Source: Betaproteobacteria bacterium
GTDB lineage: Bacteria > Pseudomonadota > Gammaproteobacteria > Burkholderiales > CAIKXV01
Assembly (NCBI GenBank): GCA_947458265.1
Contig: CANGYF010000008.1
Coordinates: 1-36,992, forward strand
Direction of reading: 5' to 3'
Length of the DNA: 36,992 bases
Below, piece after piece: positions 9,112 to 17,540 of the stretch (its first letter is position 1; every line of letters begins with the position of its first letter). Under the pieces are notes generated by a model. It made no database searches, was not told where the DNA came from, and worked only from the letters and a program-made list of their open reading frames with translations. The position numbers and the translations under genes were made by a program.

Positions 9112-9555
9112 ATGACATTACTTACCAAGTCGGCCATCCTCGCGGCCAACGATCTCAAAACCCAGGATGTGGAGGTTCCCGAATGGGGAGGGGCCGTGCG
9201 GGTGCGTGCCTTCACCGGCCGTGAGCGCGATGCCTTCGAGGCCAGTATGGTCAGAGGCGATGGCAAAGACCGCAAGGTGGATTTGACCAATATGCGCGCC
9301 CGCCTGGTTGCTCTGTCCGTGGTGGATGAGGCTGGACAGCGCGTGTTTACGGACGACGAAGTCGACCTCTTGGGCGCTAAGTCCGGCGCTGCCCTGGACC
9401 GCGTGTTTGCGGCGGCACAGGAACTCAACGGTCTGTCGGGAGCCGACGTTGAGGCCCTCACAAAAAACTCCAGCGCCGCCCCGAGCGGCGGCTCTACTTC
9501 CGACTTGCCCTTGCCCTCGGATACGTCCACCCAGACCATCTCCTTGCCGAACTGA
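9112..9555 (+). CDS. Tail assembly chaperone (gpG-like)
   Basis: A 147-residue protein between tail tube and tape measure, the position of lambda G. It probably coats the tape measure during tail assembly and is absent from the virion. It contains the typical VPEWGGAVRVRAFTGRERDAFEA opening. ATG 9112 is chosen because AAGGAG lies at 9099-9104; the frame is open further upstream to 9079 without a better start. Near its end the mRNA has a slippery heptamer at which a fraction of ribosomes should shift to make the longer GT form. Confidence 0.85.
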   Translation: MTLLTKSAILAANDLKTQDVEVPEWGGAVRVRAFTGRERDAFEASMVRGDGKDRKVDLTNMRARLVALSVVDEAGQRVFTDDEVDLLGAKSGAALDRVFAAAQELNGLSGADVEALTKNSSAAPSGGSTSDLPLPSDTSTQTISLPN

Positions 9556-9824
9556 CGAGCCGCCAGATCGCTGAATGGCTTGCCTTCGTGAGCCTGGAAG
9601 GGTTGCCCGATGTGCGCTTTGACTTCGCGTTTGGCCAAGTCTGCGCCCTGATTGCCAACATCAACCGGCGTGACGACAGTCGGACCTGGAGTCCTGAGGA
9701 TTTCTTTCCGATGCTGCGTGCCCCAGAGCTTGAACAGGAGCCAGTGTCCAACCCTCCCCCGGATCCTGAACAGCACAGCCGCCTGATTTCTGCCCTTCTT
9801 AGTCGCGCCACTCCCAAACCATAA
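9112..9824 (+). CDS. Tail assembly chaperone GT form, made by -1 frameshift
   Basis: Frameshifted product: frame 0 is read from 9112 to 9468 (119 codons), then the -1 frame from 9468 to the stop at 9822-9824 (118 residues), about 237 residues in all. The -1 frame is open through the whole junction and reads LAELTSRQIAEWLAFVSLEG just downstream, a pattern typical of the T part of lambda G-T systems. The T segment ends in a Pro-rich, acidic tail. The T part may also start independently at GTG 9588, but no ribosome-binding site supports that. Its job is to bridge tape measure and tube protein. Confidence 0.8.
9462..9492 (+). promoter_or_regulatory. Programmed -1 ribosomal frameshift site
   Basis: The heptamer A AAA AAC lies at 9462-9468 in the right phase relative to frame 0 (ACA AAA AAC). 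Five bases later a GC-only hairpin can form: CGCCGC (9474-9479) with GCGGCG (9485-9490), loop CCCGA; an alternative register pairs 9475-9480 with 9487-9492. Slippery heptamer plus downstream stem is the standard layout of tail-chaperone frameshift signals. Confidence 0.85.
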
Positions 9825-9837
9825 CTCCATCCCGCAC

Positions 9838-12336
9838 ATGGCCAACCTTGCCAGCCTCGTGGTCAGCCTTGAGGCCAACATTGCCCGCTTCGAATCGGAC
9901 CTGACCAAGGCCGAGCAGGTCACGCGCCGGGCCATGGACACCATTGCCAACGTGTCCGAGTCGGCCATGAAGGCCGTCAAGGGCGCGCTCGCAGGGATGG
10001 TGGCTGCCTACACCTTCGATGCCTTTGCCGATGGCATCAAGGGCGCGATCGAGTCGGCCGCGGAACTCGACCAGATGGCCAAAAAGACTGGCGCATCGGT
10101 CGAGGCACTGTCGGGCCTCAAATCGGCGGCAAAACTCTCCGGCACCAGTTTGGAGGAAGTTGGCGGCGGCCTGCAAAAGCTCTCCAAGGCCATGTATGAG
10201 GCCGCGGGTGGCAGTCAAAAGCAGGTCGACTTGTTCAAGACGCTGGGTATCACGACCACTGACGCCTCGGGCAAGTTGCGCGACTCGGGCGAGGTGATGC
10301 TTGATCTGGCCAAGAAACTCGATTCCATGGATTCAAGCACGCAGGCTGTGGCCACAGCCCAACTGCTGCTGGGTAAACGCGGCGCAGAGTTGCTGCCTTT
10401 CATGCAGGACCTGGCCGATATCGGAGAACTCAATGCCCGGGTCACGAGCCAGATGGCGGCCGAAGCTGACGCTTACGAGAAAAATCTGATCCGTCTTGAG
10501 GGCCGCAAGAAGTCTCTCTACACCACCATTGCCGCAGGGGTGCTGCCTGCGATGGTGGATTTCACCGACGCGCTCCTCAACGCGGGCAGCATGACCCAGC
10601 GGCTCAACGAGCAGGCCAAGCAAATGCAACAGGACAACGTTATCGAGTCCTGGGCACGGAACGCGGCGCGATTTGTGGCCGCTTTGGTGGATGTCTTCGA
10701 TGCGGTGATCCGGGTGATTCGTATCGTCGGCAACGCGATCGCAGCGGTGGCGGCCGACATCGTCTCCATGGCCGAGTTCACGAGCGGTCTGGGTCAGGAG
10801 ATGCTGAGCGAACGCTCGCTCGACCCGGTCCGTCGCCGCTTTGCCAAACTCACCGCCGACATGCGCTCGCATGCCGAGTCTTTTAACGAGGACATGGCGC
10901 GGATCTGGAATGCGCCGCTTTTTCTCACCAAGCTCGAGGAGCAGTTCGCGCAGCGCGATGCTGGCCTCAAAAAGCTCGAACCCCCCAAGGCCCGGCAGAC
11001 CTTCGAAATCCCTGACCAGCGCGAGGGCAAGACCAGCCCGTTTGAATCCTACCTAAATTCCCTCAATGTCGACCTCATCCGAGACAAGTTGGGCAAGTAC
11101 GAGGGACTGATCGAAAAGGGCCGACTGCTGGCCGAGAAAGAAGGTCGGCTCGGCGACATGGCCAAGGTCACGAGCGTCGTCTCACAGATCCAGACGGTCG
11201 ATGAAAGCAAGCGCATTGACGCCTTTGTGCGCGGCTTGGATCAGGTCAATGATCAGTATCGATTTCAGATCTCGCTCATTGGTATGAACGCCAAGGAGCA
11301 GGAGATCGCCAACGCCACTCGGCGCAGCACCCTTGCGGTGGAGCAACAGATTTGGGATGCCGAAAAAAGCGGCTCCAAGCTCTCGATCGAGGCTCAGCAG
11401 CAACTTCGCTCGGAGGCTGAGCGGTCCAACCAGGTCATGGTGCAGGCCATCAATGCGCGCTGGGCCGCACAGCAAAAGTTCGACGATGACAAGCGTGTTC
11501 TTGCCTTTGCCCACAGTATGGACCTGGTCAACGATCAGTACCAGTTTCAGACCACATTGATTGGCCGAACCGCTCGCGAGCAGGAGATCGCCACCGTTGC
11601 CCGCAAGAACTTCTTGGCTGTAGAGCAGCAGATCTGGGAGTTTGAGCAGTCGGGCATGAAGATGTCTGTGGAAACCCAGCAGCGCCTGCGCGACGAAGCC
11701 GTTCGTTCCACCGCAGTCATGGTTCGCGCCATCAACGAACGCTATGAAGCCGAGCGTTCGTGGGAGACCGGGGCCAAGAAGGCGATCAATGGCTACTTGG
11801 ACTCGGTGACGAATGCGGCTGCGCAATCCGAGCGGCTCTTCTCCAATGCGTTCAAGAGCATGGAAGACGCTCTGGTGGGCTTCGTTCGCACCGGCAAGCT
11901 CGACTTCCGAAGCCTTGCGGATTCCATCATCGCCGACCTGATCCGGATCCAGATCCAGAACAGCATCATGAAGCCCCTGGCGCAAGTCACCAGCGGCATG
12001 TCTTTCTCAGGCTTGTTCTCCGGCGCTGGCACCTTCTTCTCGAATCTGTTTCGCGCCAGCGGCGGACCGGTCAGTGCGGGGCAGCCTTATGTGGTTGGTG
12101 AGCAGGGCCCCGAGTGGTTCGTGCCCAATGCGGCTGGCACTGTCCTTCCTAATGGCTCCCAGCCCGCCGCAGCAAGCGCCTCGGCAGGCAACCAGGGGCC
12201 GATCAATATCAACTTCTCCGTCAATGCCATGGATGCACGCAGCTTCCAGACGGCCATGGTGCAGAACAAGGCGGTGGTGGTTGGGATCGTCAATCAGGCG
12301 CTCAATATGCGCGGCCGCTACGGGATTACGGGGTAA
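9838..12336 (+). CDS. Tail tape measure protein
   Basis: Longest head-proximal tail gene (832 residues); its length sets tail length and it is ejected ahead of the DNA. It starts MANLASLVVSLEANIARFESDL, has long Ala/Glu/Lys-rich helical stretches throughout, and ends with the common FRASGGPVSAGQPYVVGEQG-type C-terminus near residues 740-770. Two tandem 94-residue units lie at residues 459-552 and 553-646. By lambda-type scaling, 832 residues would give a tail of roughly a hundred nanometres or slightly more. No clear ribosome-binding site precedes ATG 9838, so translation may be coupled to the GT stop 13 bases upstream. Confidence 0.93.
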   Translation: MANLASLVVSLEANIARFESDLTKAEQVTRRAMDTIANVSESAMKAVKGALAGMVAAYTFDAFADGIKGAIESAAELDQMAKKTGASVEALSGLKSAAKLSGTSLEEVGGGLQKLSKAMYEAAGGSQKQVDLFKTLGITTTDASGKLRDSGEVMLDLAKKLDSMDSSTQAVATAQLLLGKRGAELLPFMQDLADIGELNARVTSQMAAEADAYEKNLIRLEGRKKSLYTTIAAGVLPAMVDFTDALLNAGSMTQRLNEQAKQMQQDNVIESWARNAARFVAALVDVFDAVIRVIRIVGNAIAAVAADIVSMAEFTSGLGQEMLSERSLDPVRRRFAKLTADMRSHAESFNEDMARIWNAPLFLTKLEEQFAQRDAGLKKLEPPKARQTFEIPDQREGKTSPFESYLNSLNVDLIRDKLGKYEGLIEKGRLLAEKEGRLGDMAKVTSVVSQIQTVDESKRIDAFVRGLDQVNDQYRFQISLIGMNAKEQEIANATRRSTLAVEQQIWDAEKSGSKLSIEAQQQLRSEAERSNQVMVQAINARWAAQQKFDDDKRVLAFAHSMDLVNDQYQFQTTLIGRTAREQEIATVARKNFLAVEQQIWEFEQSGMKMSVETQQRLRDEAVRSTAVMVRAINERYEAERSWETGAKKAINGYLDSVTNAAAQSERLFSNAFKSMEDALVGFVRTGKLDFRSLADSIIADLIRIQIQNSIMKPLAQVTSGMSFSGLFSGAGTFFSNLFRASGGPVSAGQPYVVGEQGPEWFVPNAAGTVLPNGSQPAAASASAGNQGPININFSVNAMDARSFQTAMVQNKAVVVGIVNQALNMRGRYGITG
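11212..11775 (+). repeat. Tandem 94-residue duplication inside the tape measure
   Basis: Unit 1 (11212-11493) and unit 2 (11494-11775) encode aligned segments with shared VNDQYxFQ, EQEIA, LAVEQQIW and QxLRxEA blocks and the same 94-residue period. The DNA has diverged, so this is an old internal duplication. It lies in a predicted helical part, where adding a unit would lengthen the tail. Confidence 0.75.
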
Positions 12337-12342
12337 GGCGTC

Positions 12343-12942
12343 ATGAGTGGCACCTTTCCTCAAACGCCTGCGCCCAGCGCGGTCAAGATCCAGTCGTATC
12401 AGCCCACGCGCGTCTCGGTTGCCCACAATCTTCGCCGCAGCACCCGCACCAATGGTGCGCAGCGCTGGGTCATTACGGCCGACTGGGTAGGCTTGACCCG
12501 TGCGCAATTTGCGCCCATTCAAGCCTTTGTCGTGGCGCAGCGTGGCCAGTGGGACACCTTCACGGCTGTATTGCCCGTGCACCGCACTCCACAGGGCGCA
12601 GCTAGTGGCTCACCACAGATCAATGGTGCCAACCAGCAAGGCAGAAGTCTCACCACGCGCGGCTGGACTGCCGGGCTTTCCGGCGCGCTCAAGGCGGGTG
12701 ACTTCATCGGGATTGCCGGACAAACCAAGGTCTACATGGTCACGGCCGATGTGAGTGCCGATGCCTTTGGACTGGCCACGGTGCCCATTGAGCCTGGTCT
12801 GCTGGCAGTGCCTGCTGATGGGGCTGTGATGACCTTGCGAAACGTCCCATTCACCGTGGCTTTGGGCGCCGACACGATGGAGTCGGTGGTGGCGCCCGGA
12901 GCGATCTACAACTTCAGCCTCCAAATGGTCGAGGCGTTTTGA
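12343..12942 (+). CDS. Minor tail protein (distal tail, gpM-position)
   Basis: A 199-residue protein directly after the tape measure, where siphophages encode the first tail-tip ring. It has an N-terminal beta-rich part (VKIQSYQPTRVSVAHNLRR) and an embedded segment around residues 90-165 with LKAGDFIGIAGQTKVYMVT, a pattern often seen in distal tail proteins, then a final strand region. No cysteines or membrane segments. It is followed by a GAGGAG ribosome-binding site for the next gene that overlaps its stop. Function is inferred from position and resemblance. Confidence 0.7.
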   Translation: MSGTFPQTPAPSAVKIQSYQPTRVSVAHNLRRSTRTNGAQRWVITADWVGLTRAQFAPIQAFVVAQRGQWDTFTAVLPVHRTPQGAASGSPQINGANQQGRSLTTRGWTAGLSGALKAGDFIGIAGQTKVYMVTADVSADAFGLATVPIEPGLLAVPADGAVMTLRNVPFTVALGADTMESVVAPGAIYNFSLQMVEAF

Positions 12943-12954
12943 GGAGCGACATCG

Positions 12955-13518
12955 ATGGATCGTGGTGCAAGTGCGGCCTTCATCGCTGAAATCCTCAAGT
13001 CCAGCAATCAGCCCGTCTACTTGGTCGAAGCCTGGTTCGACGATGGGACGATTTGCTTAACTGACGCCTGGATCAATGTGCTGTGGGGCACGAACACCTA
13101 CACAGCCAATGGGCACTTCATGGGGTTTTCGGGTCTGTCAGAGACGAGCGACATGAGTATCCCCAATGTCACAGTGCAAGTCTCGGCGGTGGATCAGACC
13201 TGGATCTCGATCGCGCTGTCCAAACCCTACATCGATCGGCGTATTGCCATCTACAAGGCCTTTCTCGACTACCGGTTAGCGATCATCAGCAACCCCTTGC
13301 TGGTGTTCGATGGTCGGATCGATTCGATGGAGATCTCGGATGACCCCAACAACGGCATCTGCACGATTGCCGTGTCGGCCAGTTCGCAGTGGGTGGATTT
13401 CCAGCGCACGCCAGGCAGGCACACCAACGACCCGGAAGAGCAAATCTGGTTTCCGGGCGACCGGGGTTTTCAGTTCGTCACCAACATCAACCGCGAGATC
13501 AAGTGGGGATCGCTTTGA
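12955..13518 (+). CDS. Minor tail protein (gpL-position, DUF2163-like)
   Basis: A 187-residue protein that loosely resembles the N-terminal half of DUF2163 / lambda L-type tail-tip proteins: VYLVEAWFDDGTICLTD, a MGFSGLSETSDMSIPNVTV segment, and IYKAFLDYRL followed by LVFDGRIDSMEI. These proteins form the hub that links the distal ring to the central J-like protein. Two cysteines are present (in TICLTD and GICTIAV), too few and too dispersed to assign an iron-sulphur site such as that in lambda L. A good GAGGAG ribosome-binding site precedes it. Confidence 0.68.
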   Translation: MDRGASAAFIAEILKSSNQPVYLVEAWFDDGTICLTDAWINVLWGTNTYTANGHFMGFSGLSETSDMSIPNVTVQVSAVDQTWISIALSKPYIDRRIAIYKAFLDYRLAIISNPLLVFDGRIDSMEISDDPNNGICTIAVSASSQWVDFQRTPGRHTNDPEEQIWFPGDRGFQFVTNINREIKWGSL

Positions 13519-13529
13519 CGGGAGGAGTC

Positions 13530-14009
13530 ATGGCTGGTCGATCCCTCTATAGCTATGCCCGTATTCCTATTGGGACAGCCATCGAGGAACTTGAGCGCCT
13601 GGCTGAGCGTGAATACGAGGAGGTCGGCCAGAAGGACCTCGCGCGTTTGAACATCGACTGGACGCGCTATTGCGAGCTCGATACAGCCGGGAAACTGGCT
13701 ACCTTTGTGGCAAAGCGCGAGGGAATCATCGTGGGCTACGCCGTATTCATCGTGCAGACCCACATCCACTACCAGGACGCACTGGTTGCAGCCAATAGTG
13801 CCGTCTATGCCGCGCCAGAGGTGCGCGCCGGACGTGTTGTGCTCAAGCTCCTTCGGTATGCCGAGTTGGGTCTGCAAGCGCAGGGCGTGCAAAAAATCTA
13901 CTACCACGTCAAACGCAGCAAAGACTTCGGCCGTTTGCTGGACCATCTGGGCTATGGGGACGTGGAGCGCCTGTATGCCAAGGTGATCCGCCGAGTGGAG
14001 GCCCGGTAA
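13530..14009 (+). CDS. GNAT-like acetyltransferase domain protein in the tail-tip module
   Basis: A 159-residue protein with GNAT fold pattern: KLATFVAKREGIIVGYAVFI (strands 3-4), a VYAAPEVRAGRVVLKLLRYAE segment matching the acetyl-CoA-binding loop and helix (R/Q-x-x-G-x-G/A is degenerate here as EVRAGRV), and a late SKDFGRLLDHLGYGDVERLY. It takes the place where lambda has the NlpC/P60 protein K. GGGAGGAG precedes ATG 13530. The stop overlaps the J-like start (TAATG). It may acetylate a phage or host component, or may have become a structural protein with a GNAT fold; the sequence does not decide. Confidence 0.72.
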   Translation: MAGRSLYSYARIPIGTAIEELERLAEREYEEVGQKDLARLNIDWTRYCELDTAGKLATFVAKREGIIVGYAVFIVQTHIHYQDALVAANSAVYAAPEVRAGRVVLKLLRYAELGLQAQGVQKIYYHVKRSKDFGRLLDHLGYGDVERLYAKVIRRVEAR

Positions 14010-16978
14010 TGGCAGGCATCATCATCGGTGCCATCGTCGGGTCGGCGGTCTCAGAGGTTGTGGGAGTTGCCGTGGCCGACGCCGTGCTGGGCACGGTGAT
14101 CGAATCAGGAATCACGGCCGCTGCGGCAGACGTTCTGGGCGCATCCATCGCGACCGCTAACTTCATCGGCGGTGCAACCGGCCTGGTTGCAGGCGGTGTT
14201 GCCAATCTCGCGGTTCAGTCCCTGGTCGGCTCGAACTCACCGTCGCGCGCGCAGTCAGCTGTTTCCTCAGCGCAAGCTCAGGGCATACTGATCAACTCGC
14301 AGAGCAACGTTGATCCGATCCCTGTGCTCTACGGTCGCCGCAGGGTTGGTGGCACGCGCGTCTTTATCGAGGTTTCTGGCGCCAGTAACGAGTACCTGCA
14401 CGTGGTGATTGTGCTCAGCGAAGGCCCGGTGACCGCCATCGAAAACGTGTACCTGGACGATGTCCTGTCCACAAATGCCAAGTTCGCTGGGCTTGTGACG
14501 ATCAACAAGCATCTGGGTACGCCCGGCGAAGTCGCTGACGCCGCTCTGAGCTCAGAGGTACCCAAGTGGACCAGCGACTGCAAGCTTGCCAATTGCGCCT
14601 ACTTGTACGTCAAGCTCAAGTACGACCGCAATGCTTTTTCTGGCCTGCCCACGATCACAGCCGACGTTCGTGGCAGGACTTTGTACGACCCACGAGACGG
14701 CCAGACCCGGTATTCGAATAACCCGGCGCTCGTCATTCGCGACTATCTGACCAACAGCCTTTATGGGCGTGGCATTGCAGCCAGCGCTATCGACGACACG
14801 AGTATTTCGGCTGCCGCAAACGCTTGTGACACTCGGATCACGGCTCCTAGCTTTTCGGACATATTCGCAGTCGATGTGGCAACCGAGGCGCTGAGCTTTT
14901 CTCAACCCATCCCGATCGACACCGGTGACGGTATCCGGGTCAGCAGCACCGCGAGCTTGCCTGCGCCCCTGGTGGCTGGCACCACTTACTACGCCATAAA
15001 GGTCACTGACACCACCTACCAACTGGCCACCACGATCGCGAACGCTTTTGCTGGCGCTGCGATCGACTTGACCTCTGCGGGGTCCGGTCAGCACACGTTA
15101 ACCCAGGTGAATTACGCGGCCTACGCCAGCGACGGAACGGTGGATACGAACCAGACCGCCTATGACAACGTGCGGGCGCTGCTCACCGCATGCCGGGGCA
15201 TGCTCGTCTTTAGCGGCGGCAAGTACCGGCTTGTGCTGGATGTGGCCACCACCGCTTCGAGCTTTGGGTTCACCGAGGGCAACATTACCGGCTCCTGGGT
15301 CATCAGCCAGGGCGGCAAGCGCGCCAAGTACAACCGCGTTACTGCAGGGTTCTACAACCCAGCCAAGAAGTGGCAACCCGACCTGGCGATGGTGGAGTCC
15401 ACAGCGCTGCGCGCAACTGATAACGGTCTGATTCTGGAAGCCAAGATTGATTTGCCTTTCACAGCCAACAGCTACCGGGCGCAAAACATCGGGCAGTTAA
15501 CGCTCAATCAGAGCCGGTATGGCTTGATCGTGAAATTTTCTGCTTTCCAGGAAGGCTTGCGCTGCGAGGTAGGCGATGTCGTCCCCATCACGCACTCCAC
15601 CCCGGGATGGAACGCGAAGCTCTTTCGGATCATGCAAATCGAGATCAAGGACAACGATGAGGTCTACGTTGTAGCTCGTGAGTACAGCGAAAGCGTTTAC
15701 ACACAAGCGGTGCTGACCCCCGCAGGTGTGGTCGCGCAGTCCAACCTGCCAGATCCCTTTAACGTACCGGCCTTGGCGGGACCAACGCTCACCTCGGGCA
15801 CTACAGAGTTGCTTCGACTGGCCGACGGCTCGGTGATCTCACGCATCCGGGTTGCGTGGACCGCACCCACCGAGGTCTACGCTCAAAGGGGTCAGGTTGA
15901 GGTGCAATCCAAGGCCACGACCGATTTGGGTTGGTCGCCAGTGGATATCGTGGCAGCTGAGTTGGGCGTGGCCTGGGTGTCGCCGGTGCAGGATGGGTTC
16001 AGCTATAACGTGCGTATCCGTGCCATCAATTCCATCGGCGTGCGTGGCCCTTGGAGCCAGGGGACAGTGCAAGTGGTGGGTAAAACTGCACCACCCTCCG
16101 ATGTTCCATGGCTACGCTTGGACGGGGAGCGACTGACCTGGGGCCCGGTCAGCGATATCGATCTGGCTGGTTACCGGGTGCGCTGGCAGCCAGGGGGCAG
16201 TCGATCCTGGTCGGATGCGCTGGAGTTGCATACCGGCCTGCTGGCGGTTTCGCCTTGGGATTTGGTGACCATTCCGTACGGGGTGGGCCAGATCATGATC
16301 AAGGCGGTCGACACCACGGGCAATGAGAGTCTCAATGTTGCAGCGATCGCCTGCAACCTGGGGGACGCGCCAATCGAGAACGTATTTGCCAGCTACACGC
16401 TTAACAACACGCCGGTAGTTGCGCCGGACTCCTCGCGCATGTGGAGTAATGACGCTGCGCAGTTGTGGACCAACAGCAGCGCTGTGTTTCTTGTGCCGCA
16501 GTATCAGGCCATCAGCTGGTCTGGCAGCGTGACCTTCACCGAGAGCGGCAATCTCACGATCGCGGCCTCGGTCAGTGGCTACGCGTGGAAGATCTTGTGG
16601 AAAAAATACGCGGATGTGGCCTATGTGCCATTTCCCGGTCGTGCGTGGGCCGACGCTGGCACGACATACCAGTTCCGCATCGATGTCGATCAGAGCAACC
16701 AGCAGGGCCTTATTGGCTCCGTGGTGGCGCAGATCGATGTGCCGGATAAGACGATACGCCTGCCTGATGTGCTCATTGCCTCGGGTGGAACGCGCCTGTC
16801 GATCGGAACTGGCTGGCGCAGTGTCGTGATCGTGAATCTCACATTGCATTCAGACGGTGGCTCGGCCACCACGGCCCGCGTAGTCGACAAATCAACCTCA
16901 GGTCCACTGATCCAGTGCTTCAACGCCAGCGGCGTTGCAACGGCGGGGACGGTGGACGCCTACGTTCAAGGATTTTGA
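14009..16978 (+). CDS. Central tail tip protein (gpJ-like host specificity protein)
   Basis: The 989-residue protein forms the tail tip. Residues 1-75 are a Gly/Ala/Val-rich hydrophobic stretch like lambda gpI-type hydrophobic regions. A tail-hub body follows (NVDPIPVLYGRRRVGGTRVF, then NNPALVIRDYLTNSLYGRGI), interrupted at about residues 286-366 by an extra domain. The hub resumes with NQTAYDNVRALLTACRGML and EAKIDLPFTANSYRAQNIG. From about residue 600 come FN3-like repeats (RIRVAWTAPTEVYAQRGQVE, NVRIRAINSIGVRGPWSQG) and then a beta-rich C-terminus. Host contact is expected at the C-terminal part together with the fibre proteins encoded downstream. Confidence 0.88.
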   Translation: MAGIIIGAIVGSAVSEVVGVAVADAVLGTVIESGITAAAADVLGASIATANFIGGATGLVAGGVANLAVQSLVGSNSPSRAQSAVSSAQAQGILINSQSNVDPIPVLYGRRRVGGTRVFIEVSGASNEYLHVVIVLSEGPVTAIENVYLDDVLSTNAKFAGLVTINKHLGTPGEVADAALSSEVPKWTSDCKLANCAYLYVKLKYDRNAFSGLPTITADVRGRTLYDPRDGQTRYSNNPALVIRDYLTNSLYGRGIAASAIDDTSISAAANACDTRITAPSFSDIFAVDVATEALSFSQPIPIDTGDGIRVSSTASLPAPLVAGTTYYAIKVTDTTYQLATTIANAFAGAAIDLTSAGSGQHTLTQVNYAAYASDGTVDTNQTAYDNVRALLTACRGMLVFSGGKYRLVLDVATTASSFGFTEGNITGSWVISQGGKRAKYNRVTAGFYNPAKKWQPDLAMVESTALRATDNGLILEAKIDLPFTANSYRAQNIGQLTLNQSRYGLIVKFSAFQEGLRCEVGDVVPITHSTPGWNAKLFRIMQIEIKDNDEVYVVAREYSESVYTQAVLTPAGVVAQSNLPDPFNVPALAGPTLTSGTTELLRLADGSVISRIRVAWTAPTEVYAQRGQVEVQSKATTDLGWSPVDIVAAELGVAWVSPVQDGFSYNVRIRAINSIGVRGPWSQGTVQVVGKTAPPSDVPWLRLDGERLTWGPVSDIDLAGYRVRWQPGGSRSWSDALELHTGLLAVSPWDLVTIPYGVGQIMIKAVDTTGNESLNVAAIACNLGDAPIENVFASYTLNNTPVVAPDSSRMWSNDAAQLWTNSSAVFLVPQYQAISWSGSVTFTESGNLTIAASVSGYAWKILWKKYADVAYVPFPGRAWADAGTTYQFRIDVDQSNQQGLIGSVVAQIDVPDKTIRLPDVLIASGGTRLSIGTGWRSVVIVNLTLHSDGGSATTARVVDKSTSGPLIQCFNASGVATAGTVDAYVQGF
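14864..15106 (+). other. Inserted domain inside the J-like protein
   Basis: Codons 286-366 encode a beta-rich unit running from FAVDVATEALSF through GDGIRVSSTASLPAPL, TYYAIKV and LTSAGSGQHTL. It interrupts the otherwise continuous hub fold between NACDTRITAPSFSD and NYAAYASDG. The same type of unit is found inserted in various phage structural proteins; it is distinct from the insertion in the tail tube protein. Confidence 0.6.
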
Positions 16979-16979
16979 G

Positions 16980-17318
16980 ATGACCGTGCAAACAACGCCC
17001 CCGTTCAAGCGGGGCGATACCTTCGCTTTGTCTGGCGTTTACCGCATCAACGGTGTAGCCACGCCACTGAGTTCGCAAACTATTCGCTCCCAGTTGCGCA
17101 CAAGTGTTGGTGCTTTGGTCGCCAATCTGAGCGCAACGCTTGACTCCGATCAGACGGTCAACCCTGGGCGGTTTTATCTCTCGCTTGTTGATCCGGCGCT
17201 CTCGGCATCCTTTCCTGCGCCAGCCAATTTGTACTGCGATGTTGAGGTGCATGACGGCGGGATGGTGCGATCGACCGAAACCTTCATCGTGCCGGTCGTG
17301 CCCGATGTGAGTCAGTAA
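16980..17318 (+). CDS. Small tail-associated protein, family not recognised
   Basis: A 112-residue beta-rich protein between the J-like gene and the fibre genes. It opens QTTPPFKRGDTFALSGVYRI, with alternating strands and a single cysteine (LYCDVEV), and looks like a compact Ig-like or baseplate-adaptor fold. Start at ATG 16980, one base after the J stop, with AAGGA at 16969-16973. It probably links the tail tip to fibres, but no family was identified. Confidence 0.6.
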   Translation: MTVQTTPPFKRGDTFALSGVYRINGVATPLSSQTIRSQLRTSVGALVANLSATLDSDQTVNPGRFYLSLVDPALSASFPAPANLYCDVEVHDGGMVRSTETFIVPVVPDVSQ

Positions 17319-17332
17319 ATGGGGGCTGATCC

Positions 17333-17521
17333 ATGACGACCACGATGACCCCTACCACCGAAGTCAGCCTGAGCTTAGAGCCGCAGTGGGCCAGCACCTC
17401 GGTCGAAGTCACGCTCACTGTTCCCGGGCCACAAGGTCCGAAGGGTGACCAGGGGGCGGTCGGTCCGCCCGGCCCTTTGCCTGATGTCACTGCCTTGGCC
17501 CTAGACGCGGGCTACTTCTAA
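17333..17521 (+). CDS. Short collagen-like tail protein
   Basis: A 62-residue protein with an N-terminal beta-type segment and a central collagen-like Gly-X-Y run, GPQGPKGDQGAVGPPGP (residues 32-48), followed by a short end LPDVTALALDAGYF. Such short collagen-like modules appear in phage fibres as trimerising stems. Start ATG 17333 has GGGGGCT upstream. A 2-oxoglutarate oxygenase encoded 3.3 kb downstream makes prolyl or lysyl hydroxylation of this segment one possibility, which is inference only. Confidence 0.62.
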   Translation: MTTTMTPTTEVSLSLEPQWASTSVEVTLTVPGPQGPKGDQGAVGPPGPLPDVTALALDAGYF

Positions 17522-17540
17522 ATTTCAACGGAGGAAACTC

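Noticed and set aside
9588-9824. Independent small gene for the second tail chaperone
   Set aside because: No ribosome-binding site before GTG 9588, and the -1 frame is open back to an in-phase A AAA AAC with a downstream hairpin, which explains it as a frameshift extension.
13530-14009. NlpC/P60 tail peptidase (lambda K equivalent)
   Set aside because: No Cys-His catalytic pair is present; the pattern fits a GNAT fold instead.
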